Shown piece after piece: positions 9,501 through 18,300 of a stretch of 54,479 nucleotides of DNA. The notes beneath the pieces were generated by a model. It was not told the DNA's origin and searched no databases. It saw only the letters and a program-made list of their open reading frames with translations. The stretch lies in contig JABFRW010000029.1 of NCBI GenBank assembly GCA_013140805.1, positions 1 to 54,479 on the forward strand, written 5' to 3'. Both the position numbers and the translations under genes were made by a program. Numbering within the stretch: the stretch's first letter is position 1; every line of letters begins with the position of its first letter. The DNA is from Candidatus Eisenbacteria bacterium. GTDB taxonomy: Bacteria; Eisenbacteria; RBG-16-71-46.

Positions 9501-10027
9501 TCTCGTCCGAGATTCGTGAGGCTCGCGGTGCGCACCCACCCCGTCGCGTCGCTGCCACTCCACCGATAGCGGAAAGCGAGCTGCGCTTCTTCGTGGACTT
9601 CCTCGAACACGAGTCGATTCCCAAGCGCGCTCTTGCTGAGCGATCGCTGGAGTGCTCGCGCGCTTCGCTCGAAGGGTGCGAGCGGCTCCCAGGAGAACGG
9701 CGCGCGCGTGCCGCGCTGACACTTCACCACGGTCACGGGACCGGTATGGTGGGGTGAGTCGTACAACCGATCGACAGTCTCGTAGGGAAAGACCGCACCC
9801 TCGGGGTCCCGACGACCGGCCGTAAGGCCACCGTTTGAAGCCACGAACATCCACAGGTCCGTGTCGGTCGGCAGGTTCATCAAGAACGGTGGGAGCGCGT
9901 CGACGGTATGAATGCGGAAATAGTCTTCGTCGTCGCGCACGAAATGCTCCCCCGACGGTGCGAGCCGATCAGGAGCGGGCGCGGTCGGCCACACCGAGTC
10001 GAGGGACTTGCCGGGAACCGTGGTCAT
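6527..10027 (-). CDS. Large GH94-like (clan GH-Q) glucan phosphorylase candidate
   Basis: A 1166-aa protein without signal peptide, hence cytoplasmic. Residues 30-330 look like the N-terminal beta-sandwich of cellobiose-phosphorylase relatives (LWMFVASNGGLTAGRR, VFPYETVDRLYDS). An (alpha/alpha)6 region follows with NWRDVFQNWEA and PEWNDANNALVG. The latter aligns with the GH94 DWND catalytic-acid motif, placing the acid at Asp 659. Length and context fit the beta-1,3-glucan phosphorylase families GH149 or GH161 better than plain GH94 (about 800 aa); which of these it is cannot be decided by eye. It would release glucose-1-phosphate from imported oligosaccharides. Its ATG overlaps the stop of the GH16-like gene upstream (ATGA). 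Confidence 0.7.
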   Translation of the reverse strand: MTTVPGKSLDSVWPTAPAPDRLAPSGEHFVRDDEDYFRIHTVDALPPFLMNLPTDTDLWMFVASNGGLTAGRRDPEGAVFPYETVDRLYDSPHHTGPVTVVKCQRGTRAPFSWEPLAPFERSARALQRSLSKSALGNRLVFEEVHEEAQLAFRYRWSGSDATGWVRTASLTNLGREPVVVALLDGLRNVLPSGAPLPLYQHSSCLVDAYKRVDLDLASRLATVSLTSRISDRPEPGEELRASTVWCHGLPEFRVALSLDALKAFRRGEWVGEQTVLAGQRGNYLAMSEFTLAPGATLEWHVAVDANRSHVEVARLRARLLQRSDLGDWVVRSLDVASANLLGIVGSADGLQLTGRSNAAAHHLANVMFNNLRGGVFVENDTCPRADFVAFVRARNRGVAARHRGLLGGLSERPHVGELLDAVESSGNSDLRRLGLEYLPLYFGRRHGDPSRPWNRFEISVRNPDGSRALRYEGNWRDVFQNWEALSLSFPTFIPSFVAKFLNASTVDGFNPYRITRDGVDWELLDSRDPWGGIGYWGDHQIIYLLKFLESMRRHTPGALEDWLGQEIFSYADVPYRLKPYAELLANPRATIQFDAVRNARIADRVAAIGDDGKLLQAGDGTVHHASLMEKLLVPALSKMSCLVPDGGIWMNTQRPEWNDANNALVGSGLSVVTLCYLRRYLSFLEALLSERPQAQAQVAVEVVEWMREVAAILHQHEPTLEAGDLNDVTRKQIMDALGHSFSNYRQRLYAHGFGAKSTLDAREVFAWCRVARSHVEHAIASNLRGDGLYHSYNLLTIAEDGTRATVRRLGLMLEGQVAAMSSGLVDAGDATRLVTSLFASPLYRTDLNSFLLSPTRTLPTFLERNVISEAQSRAVPLVNELLTARDTSIVERDADGALRFHASFGNAGDVASALDRLEPRERWAGAVARNRAALLDLFAEVFAHKTFMGRSERIYSYEGIGCVYWHMIAKLLLAVQEVALAAHEPGVDSTLGDSLMRDYYRIRGGLGFEKSVIEYGAFPTDPYSHTPSHAGAQQPGMTGQVKEEILTRFGELGVQVRDGAVGFDPWMLQPDDFLKEPGTYSYFDLAGTRRSLSVPSEALAFSYCQVPIVYARVAGEGWVRVVREAGLVSEKPGCWLDRAESRDLWSRRGQIERIEVGIPEDRLFRD

Positions 10028-11640
10028 TCGGTGACGATCAAGCGCCTCGTACTCACGGTGCCCAGGGCGCGAAGTCGAGCCAGGTAGAGGCCGGGACGCG
10101 CACGCGCGCCGTCATCGCTCAGTCGATTCCACCCAACCTCATGCGCTCCGGCCCCCAGCACCCCACTGACGAGGCTGCGAACGCGTCGGCCAGAGATATC
10201 GTAGATGACGAGCTCAACGTGCCCGGAGACGGCCGTCGAATAGCGGATAGTCGCAGCCGACGCGAATGGGTTTGGCATCGCCGCCGTCAGGATCGCGAGC
10301 GGGCCAGACGGCGGGGCGAGTGGCGGCACCGCAACGATCTGGCACGTTCCGGAGGGGCATGCAGGCCGGAAGGTGAATGCGTCGAAAACCGTTTCTTGCG
10401 TCGCGGTTGGAGCCGCCAGTTGCCACATGTTCAGGTGAACTCGCGGCGCCTCGGGGCGCGGGATGTGCGCGCCTGTGTAGGTCCAGGACGCGATCATGTT
10501 CGCCGTGGATTCGGCGTCCGGTCCACCACGCCAGCTGCGGTACTCGACTCGCCCCGGCAGCCAGCGCATGGCGTGGCTGGTGAGCTCGCTGTCCGCGAAA
10601 GTCACATTGAAGCGCACTAGATTTCCGGCCCCGTTGAAGGGCTGCGCCACGAACTGCATGTTCGCGTTGCCCGGGTTGCCCCAGCGACTGAACTCGACGT
10701 CGATTTCGTTGTACGGGTTCCACCACAAGTAGTTCACGTCGTAGCAGGCACCGTATTCCCAGAGAAACAGTCCCAATACCGTGTTGACGTCGAACTGGTC
10801 GAGGCGCCCGCGCGTCGTGAACACGTAGTCGCCGTACCCCAGAGCGTCGTTCAGCACGACCTCGCTGCTGTGCCAGGACGCACCGATCTTGTGAATCGTC
10901 ATGTGGAGCCGACCAACGGCATCGACCCACACTGCGTTGCTGCCATTGTCGAAGAGATTCGGGCCGGGTCCGTAGAAGCCCGGCCCCTTCACGCGCCAGA
11001 CACGGCCGCTGAAATCCACCGTGCGACCGCCCGGGAAGTCGCTCCACTGCAAGCTCTCGAGCGTGGGCGGCCCCATGCTCACGCACGTTGGGGCGTCGAA
11101 CAGCACCTGGGGCGTCGGATCCGTTGGCCCCTGAAGCACTCCGAGCACGAAGTGAATCGACGCCGTGCCAGTGGGCGCCGCCTGACTCTCCACGGAGTAC
11201 ACGCGCCACACATCGGTGGGCGTCGAGGCGGCGGCGGCGGCGTGGGACTCGTACGAGATCAGGTTTCCGCTCGTGCCGCGCCACTCGATGTTCAGAATCG
11301 CCTGCGATCCGCCGGTGAGCGGAGTGGTGGACGAGTGAAACACGTTCACGGAAGTCGACCAGCGTTTGCCAGGAGCGCAAGCCATCGCCTGCCAATAGCC
11401 CGAGACATTCCAAGTTCCGGAGTTCGGACCGGTGACCCGGGCCGCGCGGCCGCCATGCAACGCGCTCGTCGACGAACCGACCGGACCGAACTGATTCCAC
11501 CCGGCAAACACGGAGCCCGCGGAGCCCAACACTTCGAAACTGGGGTTCGCCAGCATGCACTGCGCCGCGAGCGGAGGGGCGATCAAAAACAGGAGCCATG
11601 CGCACATCGCTCCCGTCAGCAGCCTCCTGTCCTTTTGCAT
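10024..11640 (-). CDS. Secreted GH16-like protein with N-terminal binding module and FlgD-like C-terminus
   Basis: 538 aa from ATG 11640, preceded by GGGAG; the frame stays open upstream but lacks a signal there. There is a signal peptide at residues 1-26. Residues 27-185 are a galactose-binding-like module similar to the whole protein at 26879 (NPSFEV; INIEW-type strand). Residues 200-440 are GH16-like with EIDVE at 312-316, the pattern of the nucleophile, helper Asp and acid/base. A FlgD-like domain (YDISGRRVRSL ... GLYLARLRA) ends the protein. It is expected to cut beta-1,3 or mixed glucan outside the cell. It is the middle gene of a reverse operon with the phosphorylase (ATGA overlap). 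Confidence 0.75.
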   Translation of the reverse strand: MQKDRRLLTGAMCAWLLFLIAPPLAAQCMLANPSFEVLGSAGSVFAGWNQFGPVGSSTSALHGGRAARVTGPNSGTWNVSGYWQAMACAPGKRWSTSVNVFHSSTTPLTGGSQAILNIEWRGTSGNLISYESHAAAAASTPTDVWRVYSVESQAAPTGTASIHFVLGVLQGPTDPTPQVLFDAPTCVSMGPPTLESLQWSDFPGGRTVDFSGRVWRVKGPGFYGPGPNLFDNGSNAVWVDAVGRLHMTIHKIGASWHSSEVVLNDALGYGDYVFTTRGRLDQFDVNTVLGLFLWEYGACYDVNYLWWNPYNEIDVEFSRWGNPGNANMQFVAQPFNGAGNLVRFNVTFADSELTSHAMRWLPGRVEYRSWRGGPDAESTANMIASWTYTGAHIPRPEAPRVHLNMWQLAAPTATQETVFDAFTFRPACPSGTCQIVAVPPLAPPSGPLAILTAAMPNPFASAATIRYSTAVSGHVELVIYDISGRRVRSLVSGVLGAGAHEVGWNRLSDDGARARPGLYLARLRALGTVSTRRLIVTE

Positions 11641-11750
11641 TTGAAGCTCCCGCCGATGCTGCGACGCGCAAGTGATCCAGTGCCGAACCCGTTCCTGGGC
11701 GCACCGGGCGAAGGGCGGCTGCGCGCGAGGCATCCGCCCTCTATTTTGAG

Positions 11751-12725
11751 TCAGCGGCCGAGCACCAGTTTCCGTACCTGCCGTCCGTCCACCGTCTGGA
11801 GGACGCACTGGTAGACACCACTCGGAGCGCTCTGCCCATTATCGGATCGGCCGCGCCAGACCACTGAGTGGGAACCAGGTTCCGCCGGCCCATGGAATAA
11901 GGTCGCCACACGGCGTCCCGTGATATCGAACACGCTCAAGTCCGCGACGCTTGCGCGCGCAATCGAATACTCGATGCGAGTCGAGGTCAGGAACGGATTG
12001 GGAGCGGCCGTACGAAGCTCGAGACGCTCGCGGCCTGGAGCATCCGTCACGCCCGTCGGAACCAACGGGAGCCAGGACAGGTTGTCGTAGAAGACTCCCG
12101 ACCCTGCATAGGCAGTCGCCGTGTTGGAGAAGCCGAACTGAGCGATCTGTCCCACCATACTGGGGAAGATACTGAGCTGGATTGGAAACGTCCCCCAGGA
12201 CGTCGGAATCGTGGTCATGTCTGAGGTGACGAAGTGAGTGGTCGCGAATCCAGCGTTCGGATCGAGGGTCTTGACGAATGCGAACGCCGTGGATGGGCTG
12301 ACGAGATTTCCGAGCTTCGCGTCGAACGTGAATACCCAGGTCTTGCCGACATCCGCGGCGCTGATCGTCTGTTCGCGGAATACATTCGCCTCGATCAATC
12401 GGTTGTTCGCGTGGTCGAGGTTGTTGTAGTCGTTGTAGACGCTCAGCTGCTGCGCCCCCTGAGGTACGCCACCTTGTCCGGCGTCGATCGCGCAAAAACC
12501 GCCGCCGGGATTCGGGGCCGGGAACGCGCCGTACCCGTAGATGAACACGTGCGCAGGCGTGTATACGTTCCCGTAGACCAACCAGCCATCGTTCTGAAGC
12601 GCAGCCGGGTCCGTTTGCACCAGACTCTCGAAGTCTTGAGAGTAGGAGGCGAGGCTCGCGTGGCTCGCCGCCGGTGCGAGCGACACAAGGGCGACTGCAA
12701 AGACTGCCATCGTTCGAAGCGACAT
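11751..12725 (-). CDS. Secreted jelly-roll-like protein with FlgD-like C-terminal domain
   Basis: 324 aa from ATG 12725, preceded by GGAGG at good spacing; the earlier in-frame start at 12794 lies beyond this and would bury the signal peptide. The signal peptide ends near ASHAS. Residues 25-225 are beta-rich with YSQDFESL, GWLVYGNV and FYDNLSW, the layout of a carbohydrate-binding jelly roll, but no CAZy family is assigned by eye. The last 90 residues are a FlgD-like domain (FDITGRRVATL ... GVYQCVLQ). It is the first gene of the reverse operon 12725-6527 and sits directly behind operator site A, so it is probably a glucan-binding surface protein. Confidence 0.7.
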   Translation of the reverse strand: MSLRTMAVFAVALVSLAPAASHASLASYSQDFESLVQTDPAALQNDGWLVYGNVYTPAHVFIYGYGAFPAPNPGGGFCAIDAGQGGVPQGAQQLSVYNDYNNLDHANNRLIEANVFREQTISAADVGKTWVFTFDAKLGNLVSPSTAFAFVKTLDPNAGFATTHFVTSDMTTIPTSWGTFPIQLSIFPSMVGQIAQFGFSNTATAYAGSGVFYDNLSWLPLVPTGVTDAPGRERLELRTAAPNPFLTSTRIEYSIARASVADLSVFDITGRRVATLFHGPAEPGSHSVVWRGRSDNGQSAPSGVYQCVLQTVDGRQVRKLVLGR

Positions 12726-12787
12726 CGCGGTGACCTCCAGGTGGAAGTGAATCTCGGCTCGACGAAGCTCCCTGCGCTCCGAGTTCC

Positions 12788-12816
12788 TTGACACTCACAG
12801 CATGATCCTAGACTAT
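12788..12816 (+). promoter_or_regulatory. Predicted promoter for the forward operon (ABC ATPase, GH1, GH-barrel)
   Basis: A perfect TTGACA at 12788-12793 is followed after 17 bases by a weak -10 (GACTAT, 12811-12816) that runs into operator A. Because the operator covers the codons following the ATG at 12802, that ATG is unlikely to be the true start of the ATPase gene. Confidence 0.45.
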
Positions 12817-12833
12817 GTTCGACATGCGAACAA
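12805..12833 (-). promoter_or_regulatory. Predicted promoter for the reverse glucan operon, overlapping operator A
   Basis: On the reverse strand TTGTTC (12833-12828) is followed after 17 bases by TAGGAT (12810-12805). The -35 box sits inside the operator half-site, so repressor binding would block RNA polymerase. The predicted start near 12797 gives a leader of about 70 bases to the ATG at 12725. The -10 is weak (4 of 6). Confidence 0.5.
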
Positions 12834-12835
12834 AG
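12813..12835. promoter_or_regulatory. Operator site A (predicted ROK repressor site)
   Basis: An inverted repeat CTATGTTCG, five bases, CGAACAAAG. The same 9-5-9 pattern recurs at 26552-26574 and 26729-26751. The layout matches known ROK (NagC/Mlc-type) operators, which are inverted repeats around a short GC-containing centre. It lies between the divergent operons 12725-6527 and 12862-18410, so one bound protein could control both. Confidence 0.72.
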
Positions 12836-12861
12836 TACTTTCGTGGAGTGTTCACCGCGTC

Positions 12862-13932
12862 ATGAGGGACCACGCGCCCTCTGTTCCGCCGCCACCCATG
12901 CTCGAGGTCGTGGGACTGGGGAAGACGTTTACCTCCAAACGGATATTCGCCGCGGCCACACAGGTCTGCGCGGCCCGGGACGTCTCGTTCCGCATCGATC
13001 GGGGCGAAGCGGTTGCGCTCGTCGGAGAGTCGGGGAGCGGAAAGAGCACCATCGCGCGCATTCTGCTTCGGCTCGAAACGGCCGATCGGGGCGAGATTCG
13101 AATCTTGGGAGAGGACGTGCTGGCGGCGGAGCCGCACCGCGCGACTCTCGCGTATCGCGGCCGCGTTCAGATGGTGTTCCAGGATCCGTTCGGCTCGCTC
13201 AACCCCGTTCACAGCGTCGGGCACCACCTCGAACGACCCCTGGTTCGCCACGGCTCGCTCAACCCTCTTCACAGCGTCGCGCACCACCTTGAACGGCCGC
13301 TGGTGCGGCATGGCGAGCGGCTCCGAGGTTCCTCGCTCCACTCGAAGGTCCTCGAGCTATTGAAGACGGTCGGCCTCGACCCCCCGGAAGAATTCGTCAA
13401 CCGATATCCGCACGAATTGTCTGGCGGACAGCGCCAGCGCGTCGCAATCGCAAGAGCGCTCGCAGTCGAGCCCGACATCTTGGTCGCCGACGAGCCGACT
13501 TCCATGCTCGATGTGTCGATACGGATGGGCATCCTCAATCTTCTCGCTCGGCTCAAACAAGCGCGTGGCCTCGCGATTCTGCTTATCACGCATGATCTCG
13601 CGTCCGCGCGGTACCTGGCCGACCGTATCCTGGTCCTCTATCGCGGCCGACTCGTCGAGAATGGCCCCAGCGAGCAGCTCGTGGACTCGCCCGCGCACCC
13701 GTACACGCGCGCACTCCTGGCGTCGATCGCGGAGACCTCCCCGAAGTTGGTCGCCACCGGGGCCGCGCAACCGGCACCGGCCGGGCCCTCGGGTCTCGGC
13801 TGTCCGTTCGCTGCGCGGTGCCCGGATCGAATGGAAGTGTGCTCGACATCCGATCCTGAGCCGCGCACTCTAGGAGATCGCGCGGTGCGATGCCACCTCT
13901 ATCCGCCCACCCCGCTGCCGGTGCGGAGCTGA
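12862..13932 (+). CDS. Oligopeptide-type ABC transporter ATP-binding protein (OppF/DppF-like)
   Basis: 356 aa from ATG 12862. The Walker A motif is GESGSGKST, the Q-loop lies in MVFQDPFGSL, the signature is LSGGQRQR and Walker B is ILVADEPTS. The C-terminal Cys-rich oligo-binding tail (GCPFAARCPDRMEVC) is typical of Opp/Dpp ATPases that energise import of peptides or, in many thermophiles, cello- and laminari-oligosaccharides. An earlier ATG at 12802 overlaps operator A. An in-frame tandem duplication of 20 residues follows the Q-loop (see repeat). Its partner ATPase and permeases lie on the other strand at 18417-22972, so the importer is split between two operons. Confidence 0.9.
   Translation: MRDHAPSVPPPPMLEVVGLGKTFTSKRIFAAATQVCAARDVSFRIDRGEAVALVGESGSGKSTIARILLRLETADRGEIRILGEDVLAAEPHRATLAYRGRVQMVFQDPFGSLNPVHSVGHHLERPLVRHGSLNPLHSVAHHLERPLVRHGERLRGSSLHSKVLELLKTVGLDPPEEFVNRYPHELSGGQRQRVAIARALAVEPDILVADEPTSMLDVSIRMGILNLLARLKQARGLAILLITHDLASARYLADRILVLYRGRLVENGPSEQLVDSPAHPYTRALLASIAETSPKLVATGAAQPAPAGPSGLGCPFAARCPDRMEVCSTSDPEPRTLGDRAVRCHLYPPTPLPVRS
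13192..13311 (+). repeat. In-frame 60-bp tandem duplication inside the ABC ATPase gene
   Basis: Two adjacent 60-base units (13192-13251 and 13252-13311) differ at 9 positions by eye but encode 20-residue blocks differing only at two residues (Val/Leu and Gly/Ala). Residues 111-130 and 131-150 each read GSLNP-HSV-HHLERPLVRH. Mostly synonymous differences suggest an old duplication kept under protein-level selection. The position is just after the Q-loop. Confidence 0.9.
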
Positions 13933-13935
13933 ATC

Positions 13936-15327
13936 GTGAGCGCGCATCGCAAGACCGACGACTTCATGTGGGGCGTTGCGACCTCCGCGCAACAGATCGA
14001 AGGCGCGTTCGCTGAAGGCGGACGGGGCCAGTCGATCTGGGATCGATACGCGTCGACACCGAACCACATCCTTGACGGCTCGGATTCCCGATCGGCATGC
14101 GATCATTTTCATCGCTGGCAGAACGATATTGAGCTGCTCGAGTGGCTCGGCGTGGGAGCGTACCGCCTGTCGATCTCGTGGCCGCGGATTCTCCCAACGG
14201 GAAGCGGAAACGCGAACGCGGCGGGACTCGACTTCTACGACGCACTGATCGATCGGCTGCTCGCCTGCGGCATCCAGCCGTTCGTAACGCTGAACCACTG
14301 GGATCTGCCGCAAGCGCTTCAGGATCAAGGCGGGTGGACCTCGCGTTCCATGGTGAATGCGTTCGCCGACTACGTTGCCATTGTCAGCCGCCGGCTCGGC
14401 GACCGCGTCGGGCATTGGGTCACCCACAACGAACCCTGGTGCATCGCTCACCTGGGGTATCAGGAAGGTGTGCATGCGCCCGGATTGCGCGATCCCGGTG
14501 CCTCGTTGAAGGTGGTTCACCATTTGCTGCTCTCGCACGGGCGAGCGATCGAAATCCTGCGTGGCTATTCGCCGGGAGCACAGCTCGGGATCGTCCACCT
14601 CGCTACGTCTGTGCATCCTGTGTCCGATTCGGACGCAGATCGAGACGCCGCGCGCCAACTCGATGGTGCGTTCAATCGCTGGTACCTCGATCCCCTCTAC
14701 CGCGATGGCTATCCAGAGGACGCGATCGCGGATCACGTCGGGCTGGGCCACCTGGCGAACTCGGATCTCCCGTTCGTGCAGTCGGGCGACTTCGAGATCA
14801 TTCGGACGCCGACCGATTTTCTGGGGGTCAACTACTACAGCCGCAGCGTGGTGAAGCGCGGCCCCACCGGCGCTCCGCTCGCGATCCAGGTCGTGCCCGA
14901 CCACGAACTCACGGCGATGGGTTGGGAGGTCTATCCGCAAGGCCTCCACGAAGTGCTCACGCGCATTCACGCGGACTACCGCCCAGCCCGCATCTACCTC
15001 ACGGAGAACGGCGCGGCCTACGACGACGGGCCCTCGCCGTCGGATTCGCTGTCCGACCCTCGCCGAGTGGATTACCTGCGAACCCACGTCGCTGCCGCAC
15101 AGCAGTCGGCCGCAGAGGGAGTGCCGCTGCACGGCTATTTCGTGTGGTCGCTCATGGACAATTTCGAATGGGCTCAAGGACTCTCGAAACGTTTCGGGCT
15201 CTTTCACGTGGACTTCGAGACTCAACGCAGAACTCCGCGCGAGAGCGCATTCTGGTATCGCGACCTGATTTCGTCCGGGGCCGTTGATTCGGCCTCCCGG
15301 CACGTCCAAACAAGGAGAAGCCCGTGA
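13936..15327 (+). CDS. GH1 beta-glucosidase
   Basis: 463 aa from a GTG at 13936, four bases after the ATPase stop. Family 1 hallmarks are all present: FMWGVATSAQQIEG near the N-terminus, YRLSISWPRI, THNEPW with acid/base Glu 166, YLTENGA with nucleophile Glu 357, and GYFVWSLMDNFEWAQG near the C-terminus. There is no signal peptide, so it is cytoplasmic and would hydrolyse imported beta-glucosides such as laminari- or cello-oligosaccharides to glucose. Length is normal for the family. Its stop overlaps the start of the GH-barrel gene at 15324. Confidence 0.95.
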   Translation: MSAHRKTDDFMWGVATSAQQIEGAFAEGGRGQSIWDRYASTPNHILDGSDSRSACDHFHRWQNDIELLEWLGVGAYRLSISWPRILPTGSGNANAAGLDFYDALIDRLLACGIQPFVTLNHWDLPQALQDQGGWTSRSMVNAFADYVAIVSRRLGDRVGHWVTHNEPWCIAHLGYQEGVHAPGLRDPGASLKVVHHLLLSHGRAIEILRGYSPGAQLGIVHLATSVHPVSDSDADRDAARQLDGAFNRWYLDPLYRDGYPEDAIADHVGLGHLANSDLPFVQSGDFEIIRTPTDFLGVNYYSRSVVKRGPTGAPLAIQVVPDHELTAMGWEVYPQGLHEVLTRIHADYRPARIYLTENGAAYDDGPSPSDSLSDPRRVDYLRTHVAAAQQSAAEGVPLHGYFVWSLMDNFEWAQGLSKRFGLFHVDFETQRRTPRESAFWYRDLISSGAVDSASRHVQTRRSP

Positions 15328-18300
15328 AGCTGCCTGCATGCATCCGGTCGCATTGCGTGGCAACGATCCTCTGCCTCCTGGCCACCGTGCTGGCGACCCG
15401 GGCGCCGGCAAGTGCCATGGCGCAGACCGACTCCGCTCTGCGGCGCCCATCGGTTCGCGTGTTCAGCGACGACACGGGAAAGCGCCTCCAGGTGGGTGGG
15501 CACGACTTCTTCGTGCGCGGGATGAACTGGGATTACACGCCCATCGGTCAGAACTACGCCTTCGATCTGTGGCAGCAGGCCGACGAAGTCATCACCGCGG
15601 CGCTCGACCACGAGATGTCCTTGCTCGCGGGCATGGGAGTCAACACCCTTCGCATCTACACCGGAATCCCGCCGCGCTGGGTGCGTTACATCTACGACCG
15701 CTACGGGATCTACTGCATCATCAATCACCCGGTTGGGCGCTACGGCTACACGCTGGACGGGGTCTGGCGGACTTCGGTTGACTATTCAGAACTGCGCATG
15801 CGGGCCGCGCTGGCCGCCGATGTCGCCGCCATGGTCGAGACGTATCGTGGCACGCCCGGAGTGCTGATGTACCTGCTCGGCAATGAGAACAACTACGGCC
15901 TGTCGTGGAGTTCGTTCGAAATCGAGGCGCTGCCCAAGGGCGACCGCGATACGGCACGCGCGCGGTTCTTGTACTCGTTATTCGGTGAGATCGCTCGCGC
16001 CACCAAGGCAAGGGACCCGGGAGTCCCGGTGGCCATCGCGAATGGTGACCTCCAATACATCGACGTGATCGCGGCGGAGTGCAAGGGCATCGACGTATTC
16101 GGCACCAACGTCTATCGCGGCATCTCGTCTCGAGACTTGTTCCAGGTCGTGCGCGACAAACTCCACGTTCCTCTCCTGTACACCGAGTTCGGCTCGGATG
16201 CCTTCAATGCCCGCGACATGCGGGAGGACCAGACCATGCAGGCGCGCTACCTGATCGGACTCTGGCGCGAGATCTACGAGAAGAGCGCGGGTCACGGCCA
16301 GGAAGGCAACGCCATCGGTGGTTGCGTGTTTCAGTGGTCGGATGGCTGGTGGAAGTACAAACAGGAAGAACGACTCGACGTGCACGACACGAACGCCTCG
16401 TGGCCGAACTCCGGTTACACCGAGGACTACGTGCAAGGCGAGAACAACATGAACGAGGAGTGGTGGGGGATCTGCGCCAGGGGATACCCCGACAGTCGCG
16501 GCCTCTACGAACTCTATCCGCGCGCGGGGTACTACGCGCTCCGCAAAGTGTTTGAGCTCGATCCCTATGCTCCGACCACCACGAACGAGGTCATTCGCGC
16601 GCACTTCGACGCGATCACTCCGAGCGTTGCTGCGCTCCAGGCGCGCGCGGACCGCGCGGCTCTGGCCACGAATGCGCTCGAACGCGTGCGCGTATCCGGC
16701 GTTCGACTGCAGTTCGAGACCATCAGCACCGGCGCGAATCTCACCCGACCTCCGCAATTCGGTGATCCCTCGTTCCGAGGGTTCGACAAGTTCCAATCTT
16801 TCTACACCGATCTCCAGGCCAACCCATCACCGGCCGTGACCGGAAAGCTGTCGCTCAACGTGCGCGGAAACGTGCCGACCAACACGATCGATCAGATCTT
16901 TTACGAAAATCGGAGTACCGATCGCGTGAAGGTCTACCAGTCGAGCCTCAGCTGGGACGACCGTTGGTTCGGGCTCGATGGGTTCTACCGCACCGGCCAC
17001 TTCCACTGGGGCTACGAAGGTGACTTCTTCGGCCTCTACCGTGAAGCCAACTACGGACCGAACGTCGACACCTACGACGCAGAAGCCCCGGTGGGCGTCG
17101 AGATGGCGGCCAAGCGTTCGCTGTCGGGGCTCAAGCTCGCGTTCGGCCCTCAACTCTGGTGGGGCGCCCCGCCCGCCGCATTGCTCAAGTACCGGCGCCA
17201 GGTGGGACGCTTCGACGCGACCGCAGTCTACGAGAAGGATATCGATACCCAGGGCGCATTTACGATCGTCGGTTCATCATTCGTGGCTCTGAAGCCAACG
17301 CAGAAGGGAGCGCTGCATCTCAAGACGGCTCACGGTCCCTTCACCCTCGAAGCGGGTGGCATCTGGGCAGGCGCAAACTACTTCAACGACCCGTTCCCCG
17401 TTTCCGACGGCAGCGGCGACTCCTACCGGCTGCTCCAAGACCGCGTGCATACGGCCGACGAGTTCGGCGGCAAGTTCCGCGTTTCCGCTGCGCAGGGCCG
17501 GCTGCAGTGGTACGTGCAGGGGGCCTCGATGGGCCCGGTGGCAGAGGGTGGGCCGACCGGAACCAACAACTATGTCGGATGGACCTTGAAGGATTCGGGG
17601 CTCGGCAACCAACGCAATGTCATCGGCGGTTTCGCCTACGGCGTTGGGCACTTTCAATTCGGCCCGAATTTCCTGTGGCAGAAACCCATCGTCGCACCGC
17701 TCGCGAAGGACGACCGCAATCAGGGCGTCCAGCGCAGCCTGCTGGACAGTCCTTTCGCCGTGCGCGGCAATCGCGAGATGACGGCGGGCGAAATCATCGT
17801 CGCCTACGACCCGACGCCCGCCACCTGGCTGTTCGCGTGGGACAACGACGTTCGCGAGGATTCCCGGTTCGCCGGCAGCGTGGGGTTCGTCTACAAGCAC
17901 ATGCCGACTTCCATGGACGCCGCGATCGGCTTTCTCTCGGATGGAGTCACCCCGTTCGTCTTCGACGGCTCGACGCCACCGCGCGACCTGTGGGAAGTGA
18001 ACGGCCGCGGCGTCTCGCGTCTCGGTACCAACCTGCGAGTCGTGGTGCACGCCTACGTGGGTGTCGCGGAGCCGACCCTTTCGCCGGATCCAAGGCTTGT
18101 CCGGCGTCGCGGTGCGGACATTCGACTCACGGGGGGCAGCACCTCGTTGACCGCGTACGCCAAGTTCGACGACTTCGGCCCCTACGACTTCTTCAGAGAC
18201 TTCAACCTCACGTATCCGGTTCAGCTGATGGGCGATCTCTCACACACGCTCGGCTCCCCGCTGTGGTTCGAGACGAATCCACAAACGCGCATCGGAGTGC

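Noticed and set aside
12802-12861. Earlier ATG for the OppF-like ATPase
   Set aside because: It would make operator A part of the coding region; ATG 12862 fits better.
13870-15450. 526-aa reverse ORF
   Set aside because: Antisense to the GH1 gene, whose catalytic motifs are intact on the forward strand.
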